DNA of 64,000 nt, from NCBI GenBank assembly GCA_965223355.1, contig CBDCWE010000003.1:4154001-4218000 (forward strand), in the 5' to 3' direction. The position numbers and the translations under genes are program-made. Position 1 is the first letter of the stretch; each line of letters opens with the position of its first letter. Positions 43,323 to 52,131 of this stretch are shown piece after piece. Origin of the DNA: Tectiglobus sp965223355. GTDB lineage: Bacteria; Pseudomonadota; Alphaproteobacteria; Rhizobiales; Hyphomicrobiaceae. The notes under the pieces were generated by a model, which did no database searches, had not been told where the DNA came from, and was given only the letters and a program-made list of their open reading frames with translations.

Positions 43323-46300
43323 ATGAACATGATGATTCGCGATCCCGACACCGAACCTGCGATGCCGGCAAAGGCGCCGCCGCGCTTCGTGCACCTGCGC
43401 GTGCATTCGTCTTACTCGCTGCTTGAGGGCGCGCTGCCGATCGCCAGGCTTGCCGACCTCGCCGTCGCCAACCAGGCACCGGCAATGGCGCTGACCGACC
43501 GCAACAACCTGTTTGGGGCTCTGGAATTCTCGACCAAGCTCTCAGGCGAAGGTGTGCAGCCGATTGCCGGGCTGACGCTGGCGGTCGACTTTGACGATGA
43601 CCCGTCCGACAAGTCGGCGCCCAACGGTGCACCATCCTCGCCGACCTTTCCGTTCATCGCTCTGTTGGCCATGAACGAGAGCGGTTACGCCAACCTGATG
43701 AAGCTGTCCAGTCAGGCGTTCTTTGATCCGAGCGAGCATGCGTCCACCCATGTCGGCGTAGCGCGCTTGCAGGACCATTGCGGCGGTCTGATTGCCCTGA
43801 CGGGCGGACCGGAAGGGCCGGTCGATGCAATGCTGCGGCGCGCAGATGAAGCGCGCGCCCGTCACCGCCTCGCGCGTCTGCGCGCAATCTTCGATGATCG
43901 CCTCTATGTCGAAATTCAGCGCCACGGCCTTGCCACCGAACGCGCGATCGAACCGCAGCTTCTCGACCTCGCCTACGGTTGCGATCTGCCGGTCGTTGCG
44001 ACCAACCAGTGTTTTTTCGCGACAACCGACGACTACGAGGCCCACGATGCATTGCTGTGCATCTCCGACGGCCGCTACGTCGTCGAAGACGACCGCCGCC
44101 GCCTCACGCCCGATCACGGCCTGAAGTCCGAAGCCGACATGGTCGATTTGTTTTCCGATTTGCCGGAGGCCTTGGACAATACTGTCGAGATCGCTCGGCG
44201 TTGCCACTATCGGCCGCTGGGGCGCAACCCGATCCTGCCGCAGTTCGTCTCTGCCGGTGCCAATGCAAGTGCCGAGGAACAGCTCACCGCCGAGGCCCGA
44301 GAACTCGCGCGCCAAGCCCGCGAAGGCCTGCAGGCGCGTCTCGACAAACTGCCGCTGGCAGCGGGGTTTTCACGTGCCGATTACGATCAGCGCCTCGACT
44401 TCGAACTCGACATCATCATCAAAATGAAGTTTCCCGGCTATTTTCTGATCGTTGCCGATTTCATCAAGTGGTCGAAAGAGCAGGGCATCCCCGTTGGCCC
44501 GGGGCGCGGATCCGGCGCCGGTTCGCTGGTGGCGTGGTCGCTGACGATTACCGACCTCGACCCGCTGCGGTTCGGGTTGCTGTTTGAACGCTTTCTCAAT
44601 CCGGAACGCATTTCGATGCCGGACTTCGATATCGACTTCTGCCAAGACCGGCGCGATGAAGTCATTCGCTACGTGCAGCGCAAGTACGGTGCGGACCGCG
44701 TCGCCCAGATCATCACCCACGGTAAGCTTCAGGCCCGTGCCGTTCTGCGCGATGTCGGCCGCGTTCTGCAGATGCCCTACGGCCAGGTCGACAAACTCTG
44801 CAAGCTCGTGCCCAACAATCCGGCCAATCCGGTCAGCCTTCCCGAAGCCATCGCCGGCGAGCCGCGCCTGCAGCAGGCGCGCGACAGTGAACCGGTGGTT
44901 GAACGCTTGCTGGAGATTGCCCAGAAGCTGGAAGGCCTCTACCGACACGCCTCGACCCATGCCGCCGGCATGGTCATTGCAGATCGCCCACTCGATCAAC
45001 TGGTGCCACTCTACCGCGATCCCCGATCGAGTTTTCCGATCACGCAGTTCAATTGGAAGCTGGTCGAAGCCGCGGGCCTGGTGAAGTTCGATTTCCTCGG
45101 CCTGAAGACCCTGACCGTCATCCACAAGGCGGTTGAACTGATCAGCAACGGCCGCGGTATCACGGTCGACCTGGCGAGCCTGCCGTTGGACGACAAGAGG
45201 GCCTATGACCTGCTGGCGCGAGCCGACACGGTCGGGGTCTTCCAGTTGGAATCGAGCGGCATGCGCGATAGCCTCAAACGCCTCAGGCCGGACCGCTTCG
45301 AAGACATTGTCGCGATGGTTGCGCTCTACCGTCCGGGCCCGATGGACAACATTCCAACCTACATCAACCGCAAGCATGGCGATGAACCCGTCGACTGCCT
45401 GCACGTCATGTTGGAGGACATTCTCAAGGAAACCTACGGCGTCATCATCTATCAGGAACAGGTGATGCAGATCGCGCAGGTGATGGGCGGCTATTCGCTC
45501 GGAAAGGCCGATGTTCTGCGGCGCGCCATGGGCAAGAAAGACAAGGCCGCAATGGCCGAGCAGCAGGCTGAATTCGTTGCAGGCGCCGTTGCCAATGGGG
45601 TCGACAAACAGGACGCCGCCGACATTTTTCAGCTGGTCGACAAGTTTGCGGGTTACGGTTTCAACAAGTCCCACGCCGCCGCCTATGCGCTGATCAGCTA
45701 TCACACGGCATACCTGAAGGCGAACTACCGCGAAGAATTTCTCGCCGCCTCGATGACGCTCGATATGGGCAACACCGACAAGCTTGCGATCTTTGCCGCC
45801 GAGGCGCGCAACAGCAACATCCAGGTCCGCCCACCCTGCATCAATGCCTCCGGTGTCGATTTCCTCGTGGAACCGCCGAGTGATGATACAACCCCCGGCG
45901 CCGTGCGCTATTCCCTGGCAGCCCTGAAGAACATTGGCACCAGCGCGGTCGAGGCGATCATCACCGAGCGCGCCGCCAACGGGCGCTTTGAAGACCTGTC
46001 GGATTTTGCGCGCCGACTTGCACCGAGAACCCTCAACCGTCGTGCTATCGAGACCCTGGCCGCTGCCGGCGCCTTTGCGAGCTTCGAGACGGATCGCGCG
46101 GCCGTCCATGCCAACGCCGAGCAAATTCTGGCGCTCTCCAATCGTTTGGCGGCCGATGCGGCAAGCGGCATGTCCGATCTGTTCGGCGGCGCCACCACCG
46201 CCCACAAACCCGGTCTCGACATGCGCCCGGCGAAACGTTGGACGCCAATGCAGCGCCTGGAGCAGGAGTTCGATGCCGTCGGTTTCTATCTCTCCGGCCA

Positions 46301-46889
46301 CCCGCTCGATGAATATCACGCGGCCTTGCAAGAACTCGGCATCTGCACGTGGGCCGAATTCGAGGCGCAGACGGAGCGCGGCGCCGCGGCCGGCAGAATT
46401 GCCGGCATTGTGGTCGCGGCGCGCGAACGCAAATCGGCCCGCGGCAACGCGTTCGCATTCGCGGTGTTTTCCGATACGACCGGTCAGTTCGAGGGGGTAT
46501 TGTTCTCGGATCTTCTCCATCACGCGCGAGATCTATTGGTGCCGGCCACGCTCGTGATTATTGGCCTCGAAGCCGAACGCGACGGCGATGCCGTCAAGCT
46601 TCGGGTGCAGTCGCTCGAGGCGCTCGATGCTGCCGTCGGCACAATTCAGCGTGGTCTGAGCCTGCATTTCGAGCGCGGCATATTCGGCTCGCAGCAAACC
46701 GAAGCCGTCGTGCGTGAGCTCGCCGCCAGCCTGCGACCGGGCAATGGCCAGATCAGACTGCGCGTGCCGGTTCCCGAGTGCGGCAAAATTTGCGAGTTTC
46801 GTCTAAACGGCAGGTTCGACACGGGGCCCCAGGCCCGCGGTCAACTCACGACCCTGCCCGGCTTGATTGCAATCAAGGAATTCGTTTGA
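43323..46889 (+). CDS. dnaE: DNA polymerase III subunit alpha
   Basis: The replicative polymerase catalytic subunit, 1188 aa. The N-terminal PHP domain starts FVHLRVHSSYSLLEGALPI. The polymerase active-site aspartates lie in PDFDIDF (Asp434, Asp436). The thumb/finger block includes GPGRGSGAGSLVAWSLTITD. The helix-hairpin-helix and OB domains follow (PMQRLEQEFDAVGFYLSGHP). It is the full-length DnaE1 type. The start is uncertain: no ribosome site precedes ATG 43323, which lies 9 bp after a repeat, and MMIRDP or MPAKAPP could be used instead. Confidence 0.95.
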   Translation: MNMMIRDPDTEPAMPAKAPPRFVHLRVHSSYSLLEGALPIARLADLAVANQAPAMALTDRNNLFGALEFSTKLSGEGVQPIAGLTLAVDFDDDPSDKSAPNGAPSSPTFPFIALLAMNESGYANLMKLSSQAFFDPSEHASTHVGVARLQDHCGGLIALTGGPEGPVDAMLRRADEARARHRLARLRAIFDDRLYVEIQRHGLATERAIEPQLLDLAYGCDLPVVATNQCFFATTDDYEAHDALLCISDGRYVVEDDRRRLTPDHGLKSEADMVDLFSDLPEALDNTVEIARRCHYRPLGRNPILPQFVSAGANASAEEQLTAEARELARQAREGLQARLDKLPLAAGFSRADYDQRLDFELDIIIKMKFPGYFLIVADFIKWSKEQGIPVGPGRGSGAGSLVAWSLTITDLDPLRFGLLFERFLNPERISMPDFDIDFCQDRRDEVIRYVQRKYGADRVAQIITHGKLQARAVLRDVGRVLQMPYGQVDKLCKLVPNNPANPVSLPEAIAGEPRLQQARDSEPVVERLLEIAQKLEGLYRHASTHAAGMVIADRPLDQLVPLYRDPRSSFPITQFNWKLVEAAGLVKFDFLGLKTLTVIHKAVELISNGRGITVDLASLPLDDKRAYDLLARADTVGVFQLESSGMRDSLKRLRPDRFEDIVAMVALYRPGPMDNIPTYINRKHGDEPVDCLHVMLEDILKETYGVIIYQEQVMQIAQVMGGYSLGKADVLRRAMGKKDKAAMAEQQAEFVAGAVANGVDKQDAADIFQLVDKFAGYGFNKSHAAAYALISYHTAYLKANYREEFLAASMTLDMGNTDKLAIFAAEARNSNIQVRPPCINASGVDFLVEPPSDDTTPGAVRYSLAALKNIGTSAVEAIITERAANGRFEDLSDFARRLAPRTLNRRAIETLAAAGAFASFETDRAAVHANAEQILALSNRLAADAASGMSDLFGGATTAHKPGLDMRPAKRWTPMQRLEQEFDAVGFYLSGHPLDEYHAALQELGICTWAEFEAQTERGAAAGRIAGIVVAARERKSARGNAFAFAVFSDTTGQFEGVLFSDLLHHARDLLVPATLVIIGLEAERDGDAVKLRVQSLEALDAAVGTIQRGLSLHFERGIFGSQQTEAVVRELAASLRPGNGQIRLRVPVPECGKICEFRLNGRFDTGPQARGQLTTLPGLIAIKEFV

Positions 46890-46957
46890 TGAAGGGTTCA
46901 ACATTTTGACCAAAGGCCGTGGCGGCGCGTCGCAGATCTGCTATGGTTCGCTATTGT

Positions 46958-47065
46958 CGATCATGTCCGCCTAGGGCGGGTCCGCCGTGCCGGCCCGCTA
47001 CCCGCCCGGCCGCCCGTCAGATCAGGGGCTGTGGGCAACTAAGCGGGCCAGCGCGAGACGGTTCG
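46958..47065. repeat. Family 3 dispersed repeat
   Basis: GATCATGTCCGCCTAGGGCG starts the copy, and CCGGCCCGCTACCCGCCCGG and GCGGGCCAGCGCGAG follow. The order matches the copies at 21924 and 58837. Here a CTAG is found inside the first hairpin (46972). The copy sits between dnaE and the secreted-protein gene. Confidence 0.65.
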
Positions 47066-47154
47066 GGCTCAGTCTCCGTCTCCGTTTGAAAGGCCATCGG
47101 CGGGCCTGACAGCAGTTATATAGCAGATATGCAGCAGGTATCGTGGAGTAAGTA

Positions 47155-47571
47155 ATGAGATTAATGACCTCAATCATTGCATCTGCAATGATGGTTTGGG
47201 CGGCTCTGTCGGCGCAGGCGGCAGAGATGCCCGCACCGAAAGCGCTGTCGAAGTCGAATATTGGTGTTGGTGGTGCGGCCGTTCCCGGCTTTGCAGTCGG
47301 GAGAACGGCAGCCGAGGATCGCGTTCAACTGGCACAGCGTCGCGGCGCTGGACGCCGCCGTGGCATTCGCCGGCGAGCAAGACGCAGAGGCAGACGCTGG
47401 CGTGGCGGTGCGGCTGCGGCCGGCGCTGCAGCGCTGATCATCGGCGGCGCCATCGCGGCCGCTGAAGCCGAGGCCGCGGCCAGCGAGTGGCGTTATCGCT
47501 GCCGCCGGTGGCGCCGCCAGTGCCGTCGCGGCAATGATTGGGCCTGCGATAAGTGGGATGATCGTTGCTAG
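47155..47571 (+). CDS. Secreted arginine-rich protein with four-cysteine C-terminus (hypothetical)
   Basis: A 138-aa product with a signal peptide (residues 1-22, ending SAQAAEM). A short linker leads to a strongly basic segment (RRGAGRRRGIRRRARRRGRR, about 62-81), a glycine-zipper-like hydrophobic helix (AAALIIGGAIAAAEAEAAA) and a C-terminal W/C/R-rich motif with spacing C-x6-C-x7-C-x6-C. Related small secreted proteins occur in rhizobial bacteria, with unknown function. GGAGTAAGTA precedes the ATG. It is monocistronic and flanked by repeats on both sides. Confidence 0.7.
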   Translation: MRLMTSIIASAMMVWAALSAQAAEMPAPKALSKSNIGVGGAAVPGFAVGRTAAEDRVQLAQRRGAGRRRGIRRRARRRGRRWRGGAAAAGAAALIIGGAIAAAEAEAAASEWRYRCRRWRRQCRRGNDWACDKWDDRC

Positions 47572-47586
47572 GAAACCGCTGAACAA

Positions 47587-47722
47587 GCCATCGGGTTTGT
47601 AAGGGCGATGCCGTTAACCAATCGCCGCTTGACGGCGATCCTTGAGGGGCTTTCAGCCCCTCAAACACCCCGACCAGGGGAGGGGTCCCCTGGACCCCAA
47701 AATTGTTCAGAGGTCCCTAGGC
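47587..47722. repeat. Family 2 dispersed hairpin repeat
   Basis: The copy contains GTTAACCAATCGCCGCTTGA, then GAGGGGCTTTCAGCCCCTC, ACCCCGACCAGGGGAGGGGT and CCCTAGG. These hairpins correspond to those of the 22970 and 50006 copies. The remainder of the gap up to rpsB (47723-47965) has no gene and should contain the rpsB promoter. Confidence 0.75.
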
Positions 47723-47965
47723 GGGGAGCCGGGCCGGTCGAAGGGCGACTTGCGGCGGGCGGTCTCCGGCATCAAGCCCAGCCGCATCTCACGCGCCGGG
47801 GCCTGCGGCTGCATTCCACCTTGCCAACGCCAGGGTGTGACGGTAAAAGCACGTCATCTCTCACACGATCTTTGCGCTTGGCGGATTGAAAGCCCCGTCG
47901 GCCGCTCCGGTGGGTCGGACGACCTTCTCTGGATCGTGGTGGAATAACCGGAAAAGGACCTCTTG

Positions 47966-48964
47966 ATGCTGCCAGCATTCACCATGCGCCAGCTGCTCGA
48001 AGCAGGCGTGCACTTCGGCCACCAAAGCCATCGGTGGAACCCGAAAATGGCGCCGTACATCTTCGGCGCACGCAACAACATCCACATTGTCGACCTGACG
48101 CAGACGACGCCGTTGCTGCATCAGGCCCTGGTTAAAGTGTCGGATACGGTTGCCGGCGGCGGTCGCGTTCTGTTTGTCGGCACCAAACGCCAGGCTTCCG
48201 AGGCGATCGCGGACGCAGCCCGGCGTTCGGCCCAGTACTTCATCAATCACCGCTGGCTGGGCGGCACGCTGACCAACTGGAAAACCATCTCGTTGTCGAT
48301 CCGCCGCCTGCGCCAGCTCGAAGAGATCCTCGAAGGGGACGGCCAGGGCCGCACCAAAAAGGAAATTCTGAACGTCACCCGCGAACGCAACAAGCTCAAT
48401 CAGTCGCTCGGTGGCATCAAGGAGATGGGTGGCACGCCCGACCTTTTGTTCGTGATCGACACCAACAAGGAAGCGATTGCGATTGCCGAAGCGCGCAAGC
48501 TCAAAATCCCGATCATTGCTGTGGTCGACACCAACTGCGATCCCAACGGTATTGACTATCCAATTCCCGGCAATGACGATGCCGGCCGTGCTGTCACGCT
48601 GTACTGCGATCTCATCGCCCGTGCCGCAATCGACGGTATCGAGCGCGCCCAGGCTTCCGCCGGTGTCGACCTTGGCGCTGCGGAAACACCGATGGCCGAG
48701 GAGCTTCAACCTGTCGAAGCGCTTGGATTTGAGGGCATCGAAGCGCCGCGCGGCGAGCCTGACGACCTCAAACTCATTGCCGGTATTCATGCCCGCATTG
48801 AACAGGCGCTTAACGCCGCCGGTGTGTTCCACTACTGGCAGATCGCCGATCTTGATGACGGCAACGTCGCGGCGTTGGATGCCCACTTGATGCTGGCGGC
48901 AGAAGACAGTGCCAAAAACTGGATCGCACCGGCCAAGGCGCTGGTCGATGCCGCTGCCGCATAA
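47966..48964 (+). CDS. rpsB: 30S ribosomal protein S2 with C-terminal extension
   Basis: A small-subunit ribosomal protein needed for S1 binding. I chose ATG 47966 (MLPAFTMRQLLEAGVHFGHQ) with AAGGAC upstream, giving 332 aa; TTG 47963 is an alternative. The S2 core (residues 1 to about 228) has HRWLGGTLTNWKT and DTNCDPNGIDYPIPGNDDA. The extra roughly 70 residues at 261-332 (APRGEPDDLKLIAGI, GVFHYWQIADL, NWIAPAKAL) strongly resemble the NuoE tail in this window. Such S2 extensions exist in rhizobial relatives. tsf follows. Confidence 0.95.
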   Translation: MLPAFTMRQLLEAGVHFGHQSHRWNPKMAPYIFGARNNIHIVDLTQTTPLLHQALVKVSDTVAGGGRVLFVGTKRQASEAIADAARRSAQYFINHRWLGGTLTNWKTISLSIRRLRQLEEILEGDGQGRTKKEILNVTRERNKLNQSLGGIKEMGGTPDLLFVIDTNKEAIAIAEARKLKIPIIAVVDTNCDPNGIDYPIPGNDDAGRAVTLYCDLIARAAIDGIERAQASAGVDLGAAETPMAEELQPVEALGFEGIEAPRGEPDDLKLIAGIHARIEQALNAAGVFHYWQIADLDDGNVAALDAHLMLAAEDSAKNWIAPAKALVDAAAA

Positions 48965-49072
48965 CTACGGTTTTCCCGACGCAGTTTTTCCGGATCCGGA
49001 TCGGGAGACACTGATAAATCGACCGTGGCGCGGGCGTTGGGTCGTCTGCGCCCGAAACCGAAAGAGCAAACG

Positions 49073-50005
49073 ATGACGACAATTTCAGCCAGCATGGTCA
49101 AGGAACTGCGCACCACGACCGGTGCCGGGATGATGGATTGCAAACAGGCGCTGACCGAGTCGGCCGGTGACATGACGGCGGCCATCGATTGGTTGCGCAA
49201 AAAGGGGCTGTCCAAAGCCGCTAAGAAGTCTGACCGGATTGCCGCGGAAGGCTTGATCGGCCTCACCGCCACGGGCCAGGCAGGCGCTCTCGTGGAAGTC
49301 AATTCGGAAACCGACTTCGTCGCCCGCAACGAGCAGTTCCAAGACCTGGTCCGCACCATTGCCGCGCTCGGCCTTGAAGCGGACGGCGATGGCGCCAAGC
49401 TGCTCGGCCTGACCTACCCGGGCAAGTCAATCAACGTTGAGCAAAGCCTCAAGGAGGCGATTGCGACGATCGGCGAGAACATGACCTTGCGACGCACCGC
49501 CAAACTGACGGTCAGCGACGGCGTCGTCGCCGCCTACATGCACAACAAGGTCGCTGACGGATTGGGCAAGATCGGCGTTCTCGTTGCCCTCGAAAGTAGC
49601 GGCGACAAAGCCAAGCTCGCAGCCTTCGGCCGCCAGCTCGCTATGCACATTGCAGCGGCAACGCCGCTCGCCCTGACCGTCGAAGAATTGGACAGCACCA
49701 CCGTCGACAAGGAACGTGCGATCTACCGCGAACAGGCCAAGCAATCCGGCAAGCCGCTGGAGATTATCGAGAAGATGGTTGAAGGGCGCCTGCGCAAGGA
49801 GTTTTTCCAGCAGGTTGTCTTGCCTCAGCAAACTTTCGTCATCGATGGCAAGGCATCGGTCGAACAGGCAACCAAGGCCGCCGAGAAAGATGTCGGCGCG
49901 CCGATTAGGATTGCCGGCTTTCGGCGCTATGCGCTGGGCGACGGCATTGAGAAAAAAGCCGATGATTTCGCCGCCGAAGTTGCCGCTGCCGCGGGCGCAA
50001 GCTAG
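49073..50005 (+). CDS. tsf: Elongation factor Ts
   Basis: The guanine-nucleotide exchange factor for EF-Tu, 310 aa. The N-terminal UBA-like domain is ISASMVKELRTTTGAGMMDCKQAL. The EF-Tu contact motif TDFVARNEQFQDL is present in the core, and the rest forms the usual repeated core domains. It lies 108 bp after rpsB. Its stop TAG is part of a CTAG, immediately followed by a family 2 repeat. Confidence 0.96.
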   Translation: MTTISASMVKELRTTTGAGMMDCKQALTESAGDMTAAIDWLRKKGLSKAAKKSDRIAAEGLIGLTATGQAGALVEVNSETDFVARNEQFQDLVRTIAALGLEADGDGAKLLGLTYPGKSINVEQSLKEAIATIGENMTLRRTAKLTVSDGVVAAYMHNKVADGLGKIGVLVALESSGDKAKLAAFGRQLAMHIAAATPLALTVEELDSTTVDKERAIYREQAKQSGKPLEIIEKMVEGRLRKEFFQQVVLPQQTFVIDGKASVEQATKAAEKDVGAPIRIAGFRRYALGDGIEKKADDFAAEVAAAAGAS

Positions 50006-50431
50006 AGAATCTCTGAATAAGTCCGAGGTCCAGGGGATGATCCCCTGGTCGGGGAGTATGAGGAGCTGAAAGCCCCTCATGAATCGCCGCAACGCGGCGA
50101 TTGGTTAAGGTCTCCGCCCTTAACAATCCCGCCAAAGGGCATTGCCCTTTGGAAACCTGTGACTGGTTCACAGGATCCCTGGCAAGCCTTCGCACGTTCG
50201 AAGGCGAAGGCATCATCGCCTTGTCGGGGTGATTGCGGGGCGGGCGGCCCCTCATCGACCGCCGTCAAACCGCGATAAAGTTGGGGCTTTTGGCCCGGTA
50301 GCGTTTCAGAGTCGGCCGCGACCATCCCGCGGCTCGTTCCGGGCGCCCAACGGCGATGATCTGACGGTGAGCGGGCCGGCGACGTGATTGCGCTTGACGA
50401 GCGGAATATGATCTCAGCGGAAATGATCTAG
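50002..50431. repeat. CTAG-bounded composite of family 2 and family 3 repeats
   Basis: From the tsf stop CTAG (50002-50005) the region runs through family 2 hairpins: GGGGATGATCCCC, ATCGCCGCAACGCGGCGAT, a TTAAGG/CCTTAA stem, AAAGGGCATTGCCCTTT and a second GGCGATAAAG-type block. It ends with a family 3 right part (GAGCGGGCCGGCGACG, AGCGGAAATGATCTAG), closing at 50428-50431. It fills most of the 544-bp tsf-pyrH gap. The remaining bases up to pyrH contain no gene. Confidence 0.7.
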
Positions 50432-50549
50432 TGCTCGGCCAATATGTCGGCTAAATCATTGATCGAAGCGACCACACCAGCCCGCCGGACACCGGCGATC
50501 CGCGGACCGAGCCCGGGCGTGCGCGAACCCGGCGGATGGAGTTTCGATC

Positions 50550-51260
50550 ATGACGCTGAAATACAAAAGGATTTTGCTCAAATTGTCAGGTGAAGCGCTG
50601 ATGGGTGAGAGCGGTTACGGCTTTGATGTGTCGACCGCCATGGCGCTGGCAAGGGATGTTGCCGGTGCGGTCGAAGCCGGTGCCCAGATTTGCATCGTTG
50701 TCGGTGGCGGCAATATCTTTCGCGGCCTGCAGGGCGCTGCCGACGGCATGGACCGCGCGACCGCAGACTATATGGGGATGCTCGCCACCGTCATGAATGC
50801 CGTGGCGTTTCAGAACATGCTCGAGGCTTGTGGTGTGCCGACACGCGTTCTATCGGCCATACCGATGCCGACGGTGTGCGAGTCCTACGTGCGCCCCAAG
50901 GCGCTCCACCATCTGGCCCTCAATCGGGTGGTCATGTTTGCCGCCGGCACCGGCAATCCGTACTTCACCACGGACACTACAGCAGCCCTGCGCGCTGCCG
51001 AAATGAACTGCGAGGCGGTTGCCAAGGCGACCAGGGTCGATGGGGTTTATTCGGCCGACCCCGAACGCGATCCGGATGCCGTTCGATATGACCGACTGAG
51101 CTATGCAGAGGTGCTTGCGCGGAACCTCAAGGTGATGGACGGTGCCGCCATTGCGCTTGCCCGGGACAACAATCTTCCGGTAATTGTGTTCTCCATCAAA
51201 GAGCCGGGAAACATTGCAAAGATGATGCACGGCGAGGCACAGTGCACCATCGTTGGCTAA
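50550..51260 (+). CDS. pyrH: Uridylate kinase
   Basis: A hexameric UMP kinase of the amino acid kinase fold, making UDP. The product is 236 aa. Conserved segments are KRILLKLSGEALMG (phosphate-binding lysine), VVGGGNIFRGL, DYMGMLATVMNA, GTGNPYFTTDTTAALRA and FSIKEPGNI. GGATGGAG precedes the ATG. The order rpsB-tsf-pyrH-frr is the classical one. Confidence 0.97.
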   Translation: MTLKYKRILLKLSGEALMGESGYGFDVSTAMALARDVAGAVEAGAQICIVVGGGNIFRGLQGAADGMDRATADYMGMLATVMNAVAFQNMLEACGVPTRVLSAIPMPTVCESYVRPKALHHLALNRVVMFAAGTGNPYFTTDTTAALRAAEMNCEAVAKATRVDGVYSADPERDPDAVRYDRLSYAEVLARNLKVMDGAAIALARDNNLPVIVFSIKEPGNIAKMMHGEAQCTIVG

Positions 51261-51539
51261 CCCGATCGCTTCACCAGCACGCGGCCGGCACGGAGGCCAA
51301 ATGCACAAACAGACGAGGCCAACACGCCGTTCGATGTGGTCGATCGCACGACGCATTCGACACTGCATTTTGTACGTGTGGTCCGACCGAAGGCGATGAC
51401 CGGCGACGTGCTGGTGAAGTGATCGGGTTGGGCTGGGCGCCTGGCCGTGGTTGGCGATGCGTGCGTCGCAGCGATAGCCCGGTAACGCTCAGACCGGCTC
51501 GCTCGACGGGCGTGTTCGCGCGGATCTGGGAGATTGAAA

Positions 51540-52103
51540 ATGACAACCAACAACTTTGATCTCAAGGCCCTCGAAGGCCGCATGAAGGGTGTGATCGAGT
51601 CGCTCAAGCGCGAGTTCGGCGGATTGCGGACCGGCCGCGCCAGCGCGGCGATTCTCGACCCGATATCCGTCGACATCTATGGCCAGAAAATGCCGCTCAA
51701 CCAGGTTGCAAACGTATCGGTTCCCGAGCCCCGCATGATTTCCGTTCAAGTCTACGACAAGGCCGCCGTCTCGGCCGTCGACAGGGCGATCCGCGAATCG
51801 AACCTCGGCCTCAATCCGGTTGTCGATGGCACGATGTTGCGCCTTCCGATCCCGACGCTCACCACCGAGCGCCGCCAGGAACTCGTCAAGATCGCGCACA
51901 AATATGCCGAGACCGCGCGCATTGCCGTGCGAAATGTTCGCCGAGATGGCAATGACCAACTCAAAAAGGCCGAAAAGGATGGCGACATCAGCAAGGACGA
52001 ACACAAGAAAGGGGCGGGTGATGTCCAAACTCTGACCGACAAAATGATCGGTGAAATCGATTCATTGTTGGCGACTAAGGACAAAGAAATCAACACCGTA
52101 TGA
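51540..52103 (+). CDS. frr: Ribosome recycling factor
   Basis: This factor splits post-termination ribosomes together with EF-G. ATG 51540, preceded by GGGAG, gives 187 aa; TTG 51534 is a less likely alternative. The family core is LRTGRASAAILDPISVDIYG and the C-terminal DEHKKGAGDVQTLTDKMI segment is present. The 279-bp gap to pyrH has no supported gene. Confidence 0.97.
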   Translation: MTTNNFDLKALEGRMKGVIESLKREFGGLRTGRASAAILDPISVDIYGQKMPLNQVANVSVPEPRMISVQVYDKAAVSAVDRAIRESNLGLNPVVDGTMLRLPIPTLTTERRQELVKIAHKYAETARIAVRNVRRDGNDQLKKAEKDGDISKDEHKKGAGDVQTLTDKMIGEIDSLLATKDKEINTV

Positions 52104-52131
52104 ACATCTACGAAGAACGCGGTGGACCCCC

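Noticed and set aside
44370..46523. 717-aa open frame on the minus strand inside dnaE
   Set aside because: It is a shadow of a GC-rich gene. It has no recognisable domains, and dnaE motifs fill the plus strand throughout.
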